From positions 124,001 to 188,000 of the forward strand of contig NZ_PEKX01000007.1 of assembly GCF_002796985.1 (NCBI RefSeq): 64,000 bases of DNA. Direction: 5' to 3'. The DNA comes from Pseudomonas sp. (GTDB taxonomy: Bacteria > Pseudomonadota > Gammaproteobacteria > Pseudomonadales > Pseudomonadaceae). The stretch's first letter is position 1; the number at the start of each line of letters is the position of its first letter. The notes beneath the pieces are model-generated. The model searched no databases. It had not been told where the DNA came from and was given only the letters and a program-made list of their open reading frames with translations. The position numbers and the translations under genes were made by a program. Below, piece by piece: positions 1 through 8,254 of the stretch.

Positions 1-1
1 C

Positions 2-925
2 TGCGAGGCTGCCGCATTCGCCACCGACCCGCGCGTCACCAAGGCCGATGGCACCACGCTCAATACTCATCAGGGCTGCCGCGTCTACGGCAACAGCCAC
101 GGTTTCGTCGGCGGCTACGCCAGCACTCGGCACAGCCTGAGCTGTGTGATGATCGCCGAGGGTGAAGGGCAGATGCAGCGCGACTACTGGTACGACGTGA
201 ACCGTCGCGGCGAGCTGCTGGCCAGTCCCGAATCCATCGGCCGTCGCGCTGCCGAACGCGCCGCCAGCCGCCTGGGTGCCCGCCCGGTGCCAACCGCCGA
301 AGTGCCGGTGCTGTTCGCTCCGGAAGTCGCGGTCGGCCTGTTCGGTCACTTCCTCGGTGCGATTTCCGGTGGCAGCCTGTACCGCAAGTCGTCCTTCCTC
401 GAAGGCGCGCTGGGCCAGCGGCTGTTCCCGGAATGGTTGACCCTGGACGAGCGCCCGCTTCTGCGCGGCGCACTAGGCAGCGCGTCGTTCGACAATGACG
501 GTCTGGCCACTTATGCCAAGCCCTTCGTCGAGGGCGGTGAACTGGTTTCCTACGTGCTCGGCACCTACTCCGGGCGCAAGCTGGGCATGCCCAGCACGGC
601 CAACTCCGGCGGTGTACACAACCTGTTCGTCAGCCATGGCGATGAAGACCAGGCTGCTCTGATCCGCCGCATGGGCCGTGGCCTGTTGGTCACCGAACTG
701 ATGGGGCAGGGCGTCAACCTGGTGACCGGTGACTACTCTCGTGGCGCCGGCGGTTACTGGGTGGAGAACGGTGAGATCCAGTTCCCGGTGCAGGAAGTTA
801 CCATCGCCGCCAACCTGCGCGACCTGTTCCGCAACATCGTCGCCATCGGCAACGATGTGGAGTACCGCGGCAACCTGCATACCGGCTCCGTGCTCATCGA
901 AAAGATGATGGTCGCCGGCAACTGA
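2..925 (+). CDS. pmbA: PmbA/TldE metalloprotease subunit (5' truncated)
   Basis: The reading frame is open from base 2 and ends in TGA at 923-925, giving the last 307 residues; the family is usually about 450 residues, so roughly the N-terminal third lies outside the window. The visible part matches the C-terminal beta-rich region of the TldD/PmbA family, including the stretches GALGSASFDNDG and MPSTANSGGVHN. TldE (PmbA) pairs with TldD to form a cytoplasmic protease known for microcin B17 and CcdA processing; in this pair TldD carries the zinc site. The next gene, ptsO, is convergent and only 173 bp away, which differs from P. aeruginosa PAO1, where an iron-stress locus lies between them. 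The identification is secure; the substrate in this organism is unknown. Confidence 0.93.
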   Translation, partial: CEAAAFATDPRVTKADGTTLNTHQGCRVYGNSHGFVGGYASTRHSLSCVMIAEGEGQMQRDYWYDVNRRGELLASPESIGRRAAERAASRLGARPVPTAEVPVLFAPEVAVGLFGHFLGAISGGSLYRKSSFLEGALGQRLFPEWLTLDERPLLRGALGSASFDNDGLATYAKPFVEGGELVSYVLGTYSGRKLGMPSTANSGGVHNLFVSHGDEDQAALIRRMGRGLLVTELMGQGVNLVTGDYSRGAGGYWVENGEIQFPVQEVTIAANLRDLFRNIVAIGNDVEYRGNLHTGSVLIEKMMVAGN

Positions 926-971
926 TCCTCCCGCCGCGGCTCCCGCTGGCCGCGGCTTCCAGCCCCTGCTC

Positions 972-1127
972 GTGCGACTTCTTCTGGCTGGCGCGCTGTT
1001 GGCCGCAGCGTCCGGTGCGGCGCAGGCCTGCGAGGAGGATTCTCGGTTTCTGTCTGATGATGGTGCAGGATACGTCGCTGGGCAGAGGGCCCGGCGCGTT
1101 ACTCGCCTTCGTCGAAGTAGTTGTTGA
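972..1127 (+). other. Short ORF with signal-peptide-like start, possible gene remnant
   Basis: A GTG at 972 opens a 51-codon frame that starts like a secretory signal (VRLLLAGALLAAASGAAQA, then CEED) and afterwards loses any recognisable character, stopping inside the antisense 3' end of ptsO. No Shine-Dalgarno sequence is visible before the GTG. It could be the decayed 5' end of a lost exported protein, or chance coding by GC-rich sequence. It is the only coding-like content in the interval 926-1098. Confidence 0.22.
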
Positions 1128-1371
1128 TCAGCTCGACGAGCGCCTTGATCGCTTCGTCTTCCTGCTCGCCTTCGGCAGCGAGGTGCAGTTGGGTGCCCTT
1201 GCCGGCCGCGAGCATCATCACGGCCATGATGCTCTTGCCGTCCACTGTACTCTCCGGGTTGCGACCCACGCGAACCTGGCAGGGGAAACGTCCCGCGACG
1301 CCGACGAATTTGGCTGCCGCGCGGGCGTGCAGGCCAAGCTTGTTGATGATGGTGACTTCGAGGGCGGGCAT
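1099..1371 (-). CDS. ptsO: Nitrogen-PTS phosphocarrier NPr (HPr family)
   Basis: This 90-residue protein is the full length of an HPr. The phosphorylated histidine is His15 in GLHARAA, and Ser47 in DGKSIM occupies the HPr regulatory serine region. NPr passes phosphate from EI-Ntr (PtsP, not in the window) to EIIA-Ntr, encoded by ptsN just upstream. The N-PTS has no sugar permease and acts as a regulatory relay linked to nitrogen and potassium status. It is the last gene of the minus-strand rpoN run, 34 bp after rapZ. The symbols npr and ptsO are both in use. The start is well supported by alignment to known HPr proteins. Confidence 0.95.
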   Translation of the reverse strand: MPALEVTIINKLGLHARAAAKFVGVAGRFPCQVRVGRNPESTVDGKSIMAVMMLAAGKGTQLHLAAEGEQEDEAIKALVELINNYFDEGE

Positions 1372-1405
1372 CGCGAGGGGCTGTCCTTTTGTTGTCTGTC
1401 GCTGC

Positions 1406-2263
1406 TTAGCTCAGGTCGCGGTGGCGAATCTGTACGTTGGTGAGGCTTTCCTTGAGGGCCTGGCCGATCCGCTCGGCCAGGTAGGTCGAGCGGTGCTGGC
1501 CTCCGGTGCAGCCGATGGCGATGGTCACGTAGGCCCGGTTGCTCGCGGCGAAGCGCGGCAGCCATTTGTTCAGGTAGCCGAGGATGTCTAAGTACATCTC
1601 TTCGACATCGGGTTGTGCCGCCAGATATTCCTGAACGTTCGCGTCGAGCCCGGTGTGCTCGCGCAACTCGGGTTTCCAGTAGGGGTTGGGCAGGCAGCGC
1701 ACGTCGAACACCAGGTCGGCGTCCACCGGCATGCCACGCTTGAAGCCGAAGGATTCGACCAGGAAGGCGGTGCCCAGTTCGGGCTTGTTCAGCAAGCGCA
1801 GCTTGAGTACGTCGCGCAGCTGGTACAGGTTCAGGTTGGTGGTGTTGAGTTTGAGATCGGCCAGGTCGGCGATCGGCGCCAGCAGATTCGATTCGTCGCC
1901 GATGGCCTCGGCCAGGGAGCGGCTGTCGGTGGTCAGCGGGTGGCGCCGACGGGTCTCGGAGAAGCGCTTGAGCAGCGTTTCATCATCGGCATCGAGGTAC
2001 AGCACGTCGCACTGGATGTGCTTGTCGCGAGCCTCCTGCAGCAGCTCCGGGAAGCGTTGTAGCTGGCTGGGCAGGTTGCGCGCGTCGATGGATACGGCAA
2101 CCTGCGGGTGCAGCAGCTCGGTGTGCAGCAGTGCGCGCTGTGCCAGGTCCGGCAGGAGGCTGGCCGGCAGGTTGTCGATGCAGTAGAAGCCGTTGTCCTC
2201 GAGCACATTGAGCGCGGTGCTCTTGCCCGAGCCAGATCTCCCGCTGATGATGATCAGGCGCAT
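1406..2263 (-). CDS. rapZ: RapZ, RNase adapter / nucleotide-binding protein
   Basis: The protein has 285 residues, the usual RapZ (YvcJ) length. The N-terminal P-loop GRSGSGKS is at residues 8-15. The C-terminal domain carries the conserved GCTGGQHRS motif, the part that in E. coli binds the small RNA GlmZ and senses glucosamine-6-phosphate. In E. coli RapZ steers RNase E cleavage and so controls GlmS and cell-wall precursor supply; whether pseudomonads use it on a GlmZ-like RNA is not shown here. Only two bases separate it from ptsN, which points to co-translation within the rpoN operon. Confidence 0.95.
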   Translation of the reverse strand: MRLIIISGRSGSGKSTALNVLEDNGFYCIDNLPASLLPDLAQRALLHTELLHPQVAVSIDARNLPSQLQRFPELLQEARDKHIQCDVLYLDADDETLLKRFSETRRRHPLTTDSRSLAEAIGDESNLLAPIADLADLKLNTTNLNLYQLRDVLKLRLLNKPELGTAFLVESFGFKRGMPVDADLVFDVRCLPNPYWKPELREHTGLDANVQEYLAAQPDVEEMYLDILGYLNKWLPRFAASNRAYVTIAIGCTGGQHRSTYLAERIGQALKESLTNVQIRHRDLS

Positions 2264-2265
2264 GA

Positions 2266-2733
2266 TCAGTGCCCGTTGTTCTGGAAGTCCACGACGATCC
2301 GGTACAGGTCCTCGCCGTTGGCGGCGTGACGCAGGCGGTCGCGGACGTCGGAGCGGTCGAGCATGGAGGCGATCTGCCGCAGCAGTTCCAGGTGCTCTTC
2401 GGTGGCGGCTTCTGGCACCAGCAGCACGAACACCAGGTCCACCGGTGCGCCGTCAAGGGCGTCGAAGTCTACCGGGTGGTCAAGGTGCAGGATGGCGCTG
2501 ATGGGCGACTGGCAGCCGGGGAGGCGGCAGTGCGGAATGGCGATGCCATTGCCAAAACCGGTGGAACCCAGGCGCTCCCGGGCCACCAGGCTGTCAAAGA
2601 TGTCTTGGGAATCGAAACCCGGCAGCTCGCGAGCCACCAGGTTGGCGATTTGTTCGAGGACACGTTTTTTGCTGCCGCCCGGCACGTTCACGAGGGAACG
2701 GCCGGGGGTCAGGATTTGCTCAAGTCGGATCAT
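2266..2733 (-). CDS. ptsN: PTS IIA-like nitrogen regulatory protein EIIA-Ntr
   Basis: A 155-residue EIIA-Ntr of normal length. The phospho-accepting histidine is His68 in the motif GIAIPHCR. It is the terminal acceptor of the EI-Ntr/NPr relay and in its phosphorylated or free form regulates partners such as potassium transporters and sensor kinases; in Pseudomonas it also influences polyhydroxyalkanoate and sigma-54 dependent catabolic genes. The gene lies directly downstream of hpf (9 bp gap) and upstream of rapZ (2 bp gap), the conserved proteobacterial rpoN cluster. Confidence 0.95.
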   Translation of the reverse strand: MIRLEQILTPGRSLVNVPGGSKKRVLEQIANLVARELPGFDSQDIFDSLVARERLGSTGFGNGIAIPHCRLPGCQSPISAILHLDHPVDFDALDGAPVDLVFVLLVPEAATEEHLELLRQIASMLDRSDVRDRLRHAANGEDLYRIVVDFQNNGH

Positions 2734-2742
2734 AGAGAGGGG

Positions 2743-3051
2743 TTAACGGACGCCAACACCTTGCTGGCGTTCGAGGTATTTTTCCTTGTGCTTGATCAGT
2801 TGGCGGTCGAGCTTGTCGGTGAGCAGGTCGATGGCTGCGTACATGTCTTCATGTTCCGCGCAGGCCACCACTTCGCCACCGGCGATGTGGAGGGTGGCTT
2901 CAATTTTCTGCTTCAGCTTCTCGACCTCCATGATGACCTGAACATTGGTGATCTTGTCGAAGTGGCGCTCCAGTCGGCCAAGTTTCTCGCCGACATAGTC
3001 GCGCAGGGCGTCGGTCACATCCAGTTGATGTCCACTGATGTTGACTTGCAT
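2743..3051 (-). CDS. hpf: Ribosome hibernation promoting factor (short HPF)
   Basis: The 102-residue protein has the beta-alpha-beta-beta-beta-alpha HPF/RaiA fold signature, beginning MQVNISGHQLDVTDALRDYV. It is the short type, lacking the C-terminal dimerisation domain of long HPF. HPF binds the 30S decoding centre and drives 70S into inactive 100S dimers in stationary phase; in P. aeruginosa it preserves ribosomes during dormancy. A good Shine-Dalgarno sequence (AAGGAGA) precedes the ATG. It follows rpoN by 78 bp; a small hairpin in that gap may alter expression relative to rpoN. Confidence 0.95.
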   Translation of the reverse strand: MQVNISGHQLDVTDALRDYVGEKLGRLERHFDKITNVQVIMEVEKLKQKIEATLHIAGGEVVACAEHEDMYAAIDLLTDKLDRQLIKHKEKYLERQQGVGVR

Positions 3052-3082
3052 ACCGCTTTCTCCTTGTTGCCCGTGTGTAAGA

Positions 3083-3102
3083 GGCAGGTTATGAGGCCTG
3101 CC
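3083..3102 (-). other. Hairpin between rpoN and hpf
   Basis: GGCAGG at 3083-3088 pairs with CCTGCC at 3097-3102 across an 8-base loop. There is no T-tract after it on the minus strand, so it is not a standard terminator. It could stabilise or attenuate the transcript between rpoN and hpf. Confidence 0.35.
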
Positions 3103-3129
3103 GCCGGAACACCTTGGCGTGGATCAACG

Positions 3130-4632
3130 TCACACCAGTCGCTTGCGCTCGCTCGAGGGGGAGATTCCTAGGGACTCCCGGTACTTGGCGACGGTACGAC
3201 GTGCCACTTGAATGCCCTGTGCCTCCAGTAAACCAGCGATCTTGCTGTCACTCAATGGCTTTTTCGGACTTTCCGCCGCGACCAGTTTCTTGATGATGGC
3301 GCGGATCGCGGTGGACGAGCACTCGCCGCCCTCGGAGGTGCTGACGTGGCTGGAGAAGAAGTACTTCAGCTCGAAGATGCCACGGGGCGTGTGCATGAAT
3401 TTCTGCGTGGTGACGCGGGAGATGGTCGACTCGTGCATGCCCACCGCCTCGGCGATGTCGTGCAGGACCAGCGGCTTCATCGCCTCCTCGCCATACTCGA
3501 GGAAGCCGCGCTGGTGCTCGACGATCTGCGTTGCCACCTTCATCAGTGTCTCGTTGCGGCTCTGCAGGCTCTTGATGAACCAGCGTGCTTCCTGCAACTG
3601 ATTGCGCATGAAGGTGTTGTCGGCGCTGGAGTCGGCGCGGCGTACCAGGCCTGCGTATTGCGAGTTCACGCGCAGGCGCGGCATCGCTTCCTGGTTCAGT
3701 TCCACCAGCCAGCGCTCGTTGTGTTTGCGCACGATGACATCCGGCACCACGTATTCGGCTTCGCCGGACTCGATCTGTGAGCCTGGGCGCGGGTGCAGCG
3801 ACTGGATCAGCTCGATGGTCTCGCGCAGCTCGTCTTCCTTGAGCTTCATGCGCCGCATCAGTTGGCTGTAGTCGCGGCTGCCGAGCAGGTCGAGGTGGTC
3901 GCTGACCAGGCGAACGGCCTCGGCCAGCAGAGCGGTCTTGGTCGGCAGCTGGCGCAGTTGCAGAAGCAGGCATTCGCGCAGGTTGCGCGCGCCGACGCCG
4001 GCGGGTTCAAGCTGCTGCACACGGCGCAGGACGACTTCCACCTCGTCCATCTCTACGCCCAGTTCGGGGTCGATGGAGGCGAGGATGTCGTCGAGGGACT
4101 CGTCGAGGTAACCGTCATCCGTGATGCCGTCGATGATGCTCAGGGCGATCAGGCGGTCGGTATCGGACATCGGTAGGAGGTTGAGCTGCCACAGCAGATG
4201 GCTCTGCAGGCTTTCACCGGCGGAGGTGCGGGAGGTGAAGTCCCATTCGTCGTCATCGTTGCTGGGCAGGCTGCTGGCGCTGGTCTGGTAGATATCTTCC
4301 CAGGCGGTGTCGACCGGCAGCTCGTTGGGAATGCGCTCGGCCCACTGGTCCTCGTCGAGGCTGTCGACGTTGGGCGTGGTGCTTTCCTGGAAGTTGTCCT
4401 GAGAGTTGCTGCTGGTACCGTTGGCACCCGACTCGGCACCGTCGGCCATGGGATCGCTGTTGTCGTAATCCTCGCCTTCTTCCTGGCGCTCCAGCATCGG
4501 GTTGGACTCCAGGGCTTCCTGGATTTCCTGTTGGAGGTCCAGCGTGGAGAGCTGGAGCAGTCGGATGGCCTGTTGCAGCTGCGGGGTCATCGTCAGCTGC
4601 TGGCCCATCTTGAGGACTAGCGATGGTTTCAT
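3130..4632 (-). CDS. rpoN: RNA polymerase sigma-54 factor
   Basis: A 500-residue sigma-54. Region I (about 1-50) is the glutamine/leucine-rich activator-response segment (TMTPQLQQAIRLLQLS), region II (about 53-115) is strongly acidic, and region III holds the core-binding part, a helix-turn-helix and the RpoN box ARRTVAKYRE at residues 477-486 that reads the -24 promoter element. RpoN directs transcription from -24/-12 promoters together with AAA+ activators, controlling nitrogen use, motility, quorum sensing and virulence in Pseudomonas. It follows lptB after 254 bp that include a perfect TATAAT, so it probably has its own promoter besides read-through from the LPS transport genes. Confidence 0.97.
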   Translation of the reverse strand: MKPSLVLKMGQQLTMTPQLQQAIRLLQLSTLDLQQEIQEALESNPMLERQEEGEDYDNSDPMADGAESGANGTSSNSQDNFQESTTPNVDSLDEDQWAERIPNELPVDTAWEDIYQTSASSLPSNDDDEWDFTSRTSAGESLQSHLLWQLNLLPMSDTDRLIALSIIDGITDDGYLDESLDDILASIDPELGVEMDEVEVVLRRVQQLEPAGVGARNLRECLLLQLRQLPTKTALLAEAVRLVSDHLDLLGSRDYSQLMRRMKLKEDELRETIELIQSLHPRPGSQIESGEAEYVVPDVIVRKHNERWLVELNQEAMPRLRVNSQYAGLVRRADSSADNTFMRNQLQEARWFIKSLQSRNETLMKVATQIVEHQRGFLEYGEEAMKPLVLHDIAEAVGMHESTISRVTTQKFMHTPRGIFELKYFFSSHVSTSEGGECSSTAIRAIIKKLVAAESPKKPLSDSKIAGLLEAQGIQVARRTVAKYRESLGISPSSERKRLV

Positions 4633-4714
4633 GGCTGGAACTAGGCACCTTGTTCGCTGGCGCGAAGCGCGCCATATCCACGACTACGGACGCCGGGGCG
4701 CCGCGAGGAAGCAA

Positions 4715-4720
4715 ATTATA
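4715..4720 (-). promoter_or_regulatory. Candidate -10 element for rpoN, in the lptB-rpoN gap
   Basis: The minus strand reads TATAAT here, 83-88 bases before the rpoN ATG. No good -35 hexamer is present at 16-18 bases, so the promoter would need an activator or be weak. The rest of the 4633-4886 gap is GC-rich and shows no ORF; it also contains a 7-bp stem at 4768-4786 (AACCCGG / CCGGGTT, loop TTGCG) without a T-tract. Confidence 0.4.
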
Positions 4721-4886
4721 TGCCTGAGTTTGGACGCTTTGCCTAGGGCCTGTCGACCTTTCGTTACAACCCGGTTGCGCCGGGTTTGGCCAGGCAGCCA
4801 AATACGCCGCGAAGCAGCCGATGAGCCGCACCACGCTTGGGGGAGAGTTGGAGCTGCCGCGCCCAGGTCCAGCGCGGCGCGGGGCC

Positions 4887-5612
4887 TTACAGGCGGAATT
4901 CGTGGCCCAGGTAGACTTCCTTCACCAGGTCGTTGGCGAGGATGCTTTCGGCACTGCCTTCGGCGATCAGTTGACCGTCGTTGACGATGTACGCCGTTTC
5001 GCAGATATCCAGCGTCTCGCGGACGTTGTGGTCGGTGATCAGCACACCGATACCCTTGGCCTTGAGGTGATGGATGATCTGCTTGATGTCGCCCACGGAG
5101 ATCGGGTCGACACCGGCGAAGGGTTCGTCCAGCAGGATGAATTTCGGCGAACTGGCGAGGGCGCGGGCGATTTCCACGCGGCGGCGTTCACCACCGGACA
5201 GGCTCATACCGAGGTTGTCGCGGATGTGGTGAATGTGGAACTCCTCCAGCAGCCCCTCCAGCGCTTCCTGGCGACCAGCACGATCCAGGTCGGTACGGGT
5301 TTCGAGGATGGCGCCGATGTTGTCTGCCACCGACAGCTTGCGGAAGATCGAGGCTTCCTGCGGCAGGTAGCCGATGCCGGCGCGGGCGCGGCCGTGCATA
5401 GGCAGGTGGGTGACGTCCTTATCGTCGATGCGCACGACGCCCTGATCGGCGCGAACCAGGCCGACAATCATATAGAAGCAGGTGGTCTTGCCCGCTCCGT
5501 TGGGGCCGAGCAAGCCGACGATCTGCCCGCTTTCGATGCTCATGCTGACGTCGCGGACGACTTGCCGGCTCTTGTAGCTCTTGGCGAGGTGCTGGGCGGT
5601 TAGCGTAGCCAT
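4887..5612 (-). CDS. lptB: LPS export ABC transporter ATPase LptB
   Basis: A 241-residue ABC ATPase. Walker A is GPNGAGKT at residues 36-43, the signature LSGGE is at 138-142, and Walker B FILLDE ends at catalytic Glu163. LptB energises LptFG to extract lipopolysaccharide from the inner membrane and push it along LptC-LptA to LptDE. Its ATG overlaps the lptA stop in TAATG, so the two are translationally coupled. LptF and LptG are not encoded in this window. Confidence 0.97.
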   Translation of the reverse strand: MATLTAQHLAKSYKSRQVVRDVSMSIESGQIVGLLGPNGAGKTTCFYMIVGLVRADQGVVRIDDKDVTHLPMHGRARAGIGYLPQEASIFRKLSVADNIGAILETRTDLDRAGRQEALEGLLEEFHIHHIRDNLGMSLSGGERRRVEIARALASSPKFILLDEPFAGVDPISVGDIKQIIHHLKAKGIGVLITDHNVRETLDICETAYIVNDGQLIAEGSAESILANDLVKEVYLGHEFRL

Positions 5613-6148
5613 TACTGCGCTTGATCCTGCTTTTTCTTGGGCTGGATGACCATGTCGATGCGCGGGCGTGGCGTAGTCACCTGGGAACCGGTGGCGCGGC
5701 CCGCGTTGACGATCTGGCGCTGGGTGTCATAGACGATCTTCTCGCCTTCGAAGGTGTTGCCTTCCTGGATCACCTTGGCCTGGTCGATCAGCACGACGCG
5801 GTTCTGGGCGACGAAGTACTGGATGGTCAGACCGTAGGCCTGGGTGATCTGCTTGTCCGGCGCCGGCTTCTGCTCGAAGTACGCGGGCTTGCCTACAGAG
5901 GTGACGACTTCGATGTCACCATTCTTGTTCTGCTTGAGCGTGACGGTATTGCCGGTCAGCTTCATGCTGCCCTGGGTCACCACCACGTCACCGCGATAGA
6001 CGGCTACGCCCTGCTTGTCATCCAGTTCGGCGCTATCGGCCTGGACACGAATCGGCTGCTCCCGGTCGGTGGGGAGAGCCCAGGCGGCAGAGCTGCCAAT
6101 AGCGGCGGCGAGGCTGAAAAGAAGGGGGAGGGTGTTAACGAGCCTCAT
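5612..6148 (-). CDS. lptA: Periplasmic LPS bridge protein LptA
   Basis: The 178-residue product begins with a Sec signal peptide (hydrophobic core LPLLFSLAAAIGSSAAWA, likely cleaved after AWA). It is followed by an OstA/LptA beta-jellyroll domain (for example QADSAELDDKQGVAVYRGDV). LptA oligomers form the periplasmic bridge that carries lipopolysaccharide between LptC and LptD. It overlaps lptC by 14 bases and lptB by one base, in the conserved order lptC-lptA-lptB. Confidence 0.95.
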   Translation of the reverse strand: MRLVNTLPLLFSLAAAIGSSAAWALPTDREQPIRVQADSAELDDKQGVAVYRGDVVVTQGSMKLTGNTVTLKQNKNGDIEVVTSVGKPAYFEQKPAPDKQITQAYGLTIQYFVAQNRVVLIDQAKVIQEGNTFEGEKIVYDTQRQIVNAGRATGSQVTTPRPRIDMVIQPKKKQDQAQ

Positions 6149-6707
6149 GCTGACCTCTTACGTTGGACAGCAGGAGCATCCGGCTGTCTTTCAGATACGC
6201 TTTCATGCCAACTGCAGTGGTGACACCGTTGGGTTCGGTGATCTTCACGGGCTGGTCAGTCTGCGCATAGTCCTTGTCTGGGAACACCGTCATGCGCGAG
6301 GTGTTGAGGAGGAGCGTGCGCTGCTGCGCATCGGTACGTGCAACGCGCACGTCGTCGATCAGCTCGACCTGCTTGCCTTCGGGGGCCACTTCGGCGCGAA
6401 CACTCTGGACATGCCACGGCTGCGGCTCATTCTCCCGATGGAAGTAGAGGTCCGGCGTGGTGACCAGGGTCACGTCGGTTGCTTTCAGGTGTTCGAGTTT
6501 GTCGGCGGTCATCTCGTAGGCGAGGGAACCGTCGAGGCGGTATTGCACGCTCTTGGCGTTCACCACATAGAAATCGATCGCATCGCTGGTCTGCGACTTG
6601 AGTTGCCGCTCGTTGAAGTCCAGGCGCACGTTCCAGTAATAGCCGAGGGCGATCAGCAGGATGGCGATCAGGGCGAGCAACAGCTTCTGTTGGAATGTCT
6701 TGGGCAT
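6135..6707 (-). CDS. lptC: LPS export protein LptC
   Basis: The 190-residue protein has one N-terminal membrane anchor (LLLALIAILLIALGYYW) and a periplasmic LptC beta-jellyroll domain. LptC receives LPS from LptB2FG and passes it to LptA. Sequence conservation in this family is low, but the anchor, size and position between kdsC and lptA make the assignment firm. The gap to kdsC is 8 bp. Confidence 0.93.
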   Translation of the reverse strand: MPKTFQQKLLLALIAILLIALGYYWNVRLDFNERQLKSQTSDAIDFYVVNAKSVQYRLDGSLAYEMTADKLEHLKATDVTLVTTPDLYFHRENEPQPWHVQSVRAEVAPEGKQVELIDDVRVARTDAQQRTLLLNTSRMTVFPDKDYAQTDQPVKITEPNGVTTAVGMKAYLKDSRMLLLSNVRGQHEAR

Positions 6708-6715
6708 GTTCGGCT

Positions 6716-7240
6716 CTAGAGATACGCGTTCTGAGCAGCTTCGAGGCTGCCCTGGGCGCGCAGGATCAGTTCGCAGAACTCGCGCGCGGCGCCTTCGCCG
6801 CCTCGCGCCTGGGTAACGCCGTCGGCGTGCTGGCGAACGAAGGCATCGGCATTGGCCACGGCCATTCCCAGTCCGGCGCGACGGATGGCCGGGAGGTCGG
6901 GCAGGTCGTCACCCAGGTAGGCAACTTCTTCATAGCCTAGACCCAGTTCGGCGAGCAACTCGTCCAGGGCGACCAGCTTGTCCTCGCGGCCCTGGAACAG
7001 GTGGTTGATGCCCAGGTTCTTCGCTCGGCGCTCGACCACTGGGCTCGAGCGGCCGGTGATGATCGCGGTGCGCACGCCGGAGGCCATGAGCATCTTGATG
7101 CCTTGGCCATCCAGGGTGCTGAAAGTCTTGAACTCGCCGCCGTCGGGCAGGAAGTAGAGCTTGCCATCGGTGAGCACGCCGTCGACGTCGAACACCGCCA
7201 GGCGGACCGCTTTCGCGCGTTGCAGCAGGTCGGCAGTCAT
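6716..7240 (-). CDS. kdsC: 3-deoxy-D-manno-octulosonate 8-phosphate phosphatase
   Basis: A 174-residue HAD-superfamily phosphatase of the tetrameric KdsC type. Motif I is FDVDGVLTDG with Asp18 and Asp20 as nucleophile and general acid, and the magnesium-binding motif is GDDLPDLP. It hydrolyses KDO-8-phosphate to KDO, the inner-core sugar of LPS. It starts immediately after kdsD (stop and start codons abut), so arabinose-5-phosphate isomerase and KDO-8-P phosphatase are made together. Confidence 0.95.
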   Translation of the reverse strand: MTADLLQRAKAVRLAVFDVDGVLTDGKLYFLPDGGEFKTFSTLDGQGIKMLMASGVRTAIITGRSSPVVERRAKNLGINHLFQGREDKLVALDELLAELGLGYEEVAYLGDDLPDLPAIRRAGLGMAVANADAFVRQHADGVTQARGGEGAAREFCELILRAQGSLEAAQNAYL

Positions 7241-8215
7241 TCAGATGACTCCCGCACGGGTCAGGTCGTGAACGTGCAGCACGCCGACCGGGTGGTCCTT
7301 GTCGTCAATTACGACCAGCACGTTGATCTTGTGGTCGTCCATGATCTTCAGCGCCTCGGCGGCGAGCATGTCCGGGCGGGCGGTCTTGCCGTGCACGGTC
7401 ATGACCTGGTCGATGGTCACCTGGCGCACGTCCAGGCCCTTGTCCAGGGTGCGACGCAGGTCGCCGTCGGTGAAGACCCCGGCCAGGCGGCCGTCTTCGC
7501 CGAGGATGATGGTCATGCCGAGGCCCTTGCGGGTCATTTCCAGCAGGGCGCCGCTGAGCGAAGTGCCGGGAGAAACCTGCGGCAATGCTTCACCCACGTG
7601 CATGATGTTTTCCACTTTCAGCAACAATCGACGACCCAGTGCGCCGCCCGGATGCGAGAAAGCGAAGTCTTCGGCGGTAAAACCGCGGGCTTCCAGCAGC
7701 GCGATGGCGAGCGCGTCGCCGATCACCAGGGAAACCGTGGTGGAGGAGGTCGGCGCCAGATTCAGCGAGCACGCTTCGTGCTCGACACTGGCATCCAGAT
7801 TGACTGCGGCGGCCTTGGCCAGCGGCGATTCGGCGTTGCCGGTCATGCTGATCAGGGTAATGCCCAGGCGCTTGATCAGCGGCAGCAGGGTGATGATTTC
7901 CGCGGTGGAGCCGGAGTTGGACAGGGCCAGGACAACGTCGTCCTTGGTGATCATGCCCATGTCGCCGTGGCTGGCTTCGGCCGGGTGGACGAAGAAGGAC
8001 GGCGTTCCAGTGCTGGCGAGGGTGGCAGCGATCTTGCGGGCGATGTGCCCGGACTTGCCCATGCCGACCACGACCACGCGGCCCTTGCAGTCGAGGAGCA
8101 GCTCGCAGGCCAGGGAGAAATCGGCGCCAATACGCGGCAGCAGGGCATCCACCGAGTCACGCTCGAGGCGAATGGTGCGTTGTGCCGACTGGATGAAATC
8201 GTGATTCTGGCTCAT
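7241..8215 (-). CDS. kdsD: D-arabinose-5-phosphate isomerase
   Basis: The product has an N-terminal SIS sugar-isomerase domain (GMGKSGHIARKIA, then HPAEASHGDMG) and a C-terminal pair of CBS domains, the KdsD layout. It interconverts ribulose-5-phosphate and arabinose-5-phosphate, the first step of KDO synthesis. I chose the ATG at 8215 (324 residues, beginning MSQNHDFIQ), close to the 326 residues known in P. aeruginosa; an in-frame ATG at 8287 would add 24 residues with no family similarity. It heads the minus-strand LPS/rpoN run and is divergent from mlaF. Confidence 0.94.
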   Translation of the reverse strand: MSQNHDFIQSAQRTIRLERDSVDALLPRIGADFSLACELLLDCKGRVVVVGMGKSGHIARKIAATLASTGTPSFFVHPAEASHGDMGMITKDDVVLALSNSGSTAEIITLLPLIKRLGITLISMTGNAESPLAKAAAVNLDASVEHEACSLNLAPTSSTTVSLVIGDALAIALLEARGFTAEDFAFSHPGGALGRRLLLKVENIMHVGEALPQVSPGTSLSGALLEMTRKGLGMTIILGEDGRLAGVFTDGDLRRTLDKGLDVRQVTIDQVMTVHGKTARPDMLAAEALKIMDDHKINVLVVIDDKDHPVGVLHVHDLTRAGVI

Positions 8216-8248
8216 GTTCGAAAGGCGCGGGGCAAAATGAAGTGCGAG

Positions 8249-8254
8249 ATTATA
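8249..8254 (-). promoter_or_regulatory. Candidate -10 element for kdsD operon
   Basis: The minus strand reads TATAAT here, 34-39 bases before the chosen kdsD ATG. No convincing -35 is spaced correctly. Its position would place the transcript start inside the alternative longer reading frame, which favours the ATG at 8215. Confidence 0.4.

Noticed and set aside
2193..4632. Plus-strand frames opposite rapZ, ptsN and rpoN
   Set aside because: All are shadows of conserved minus-strand genes.
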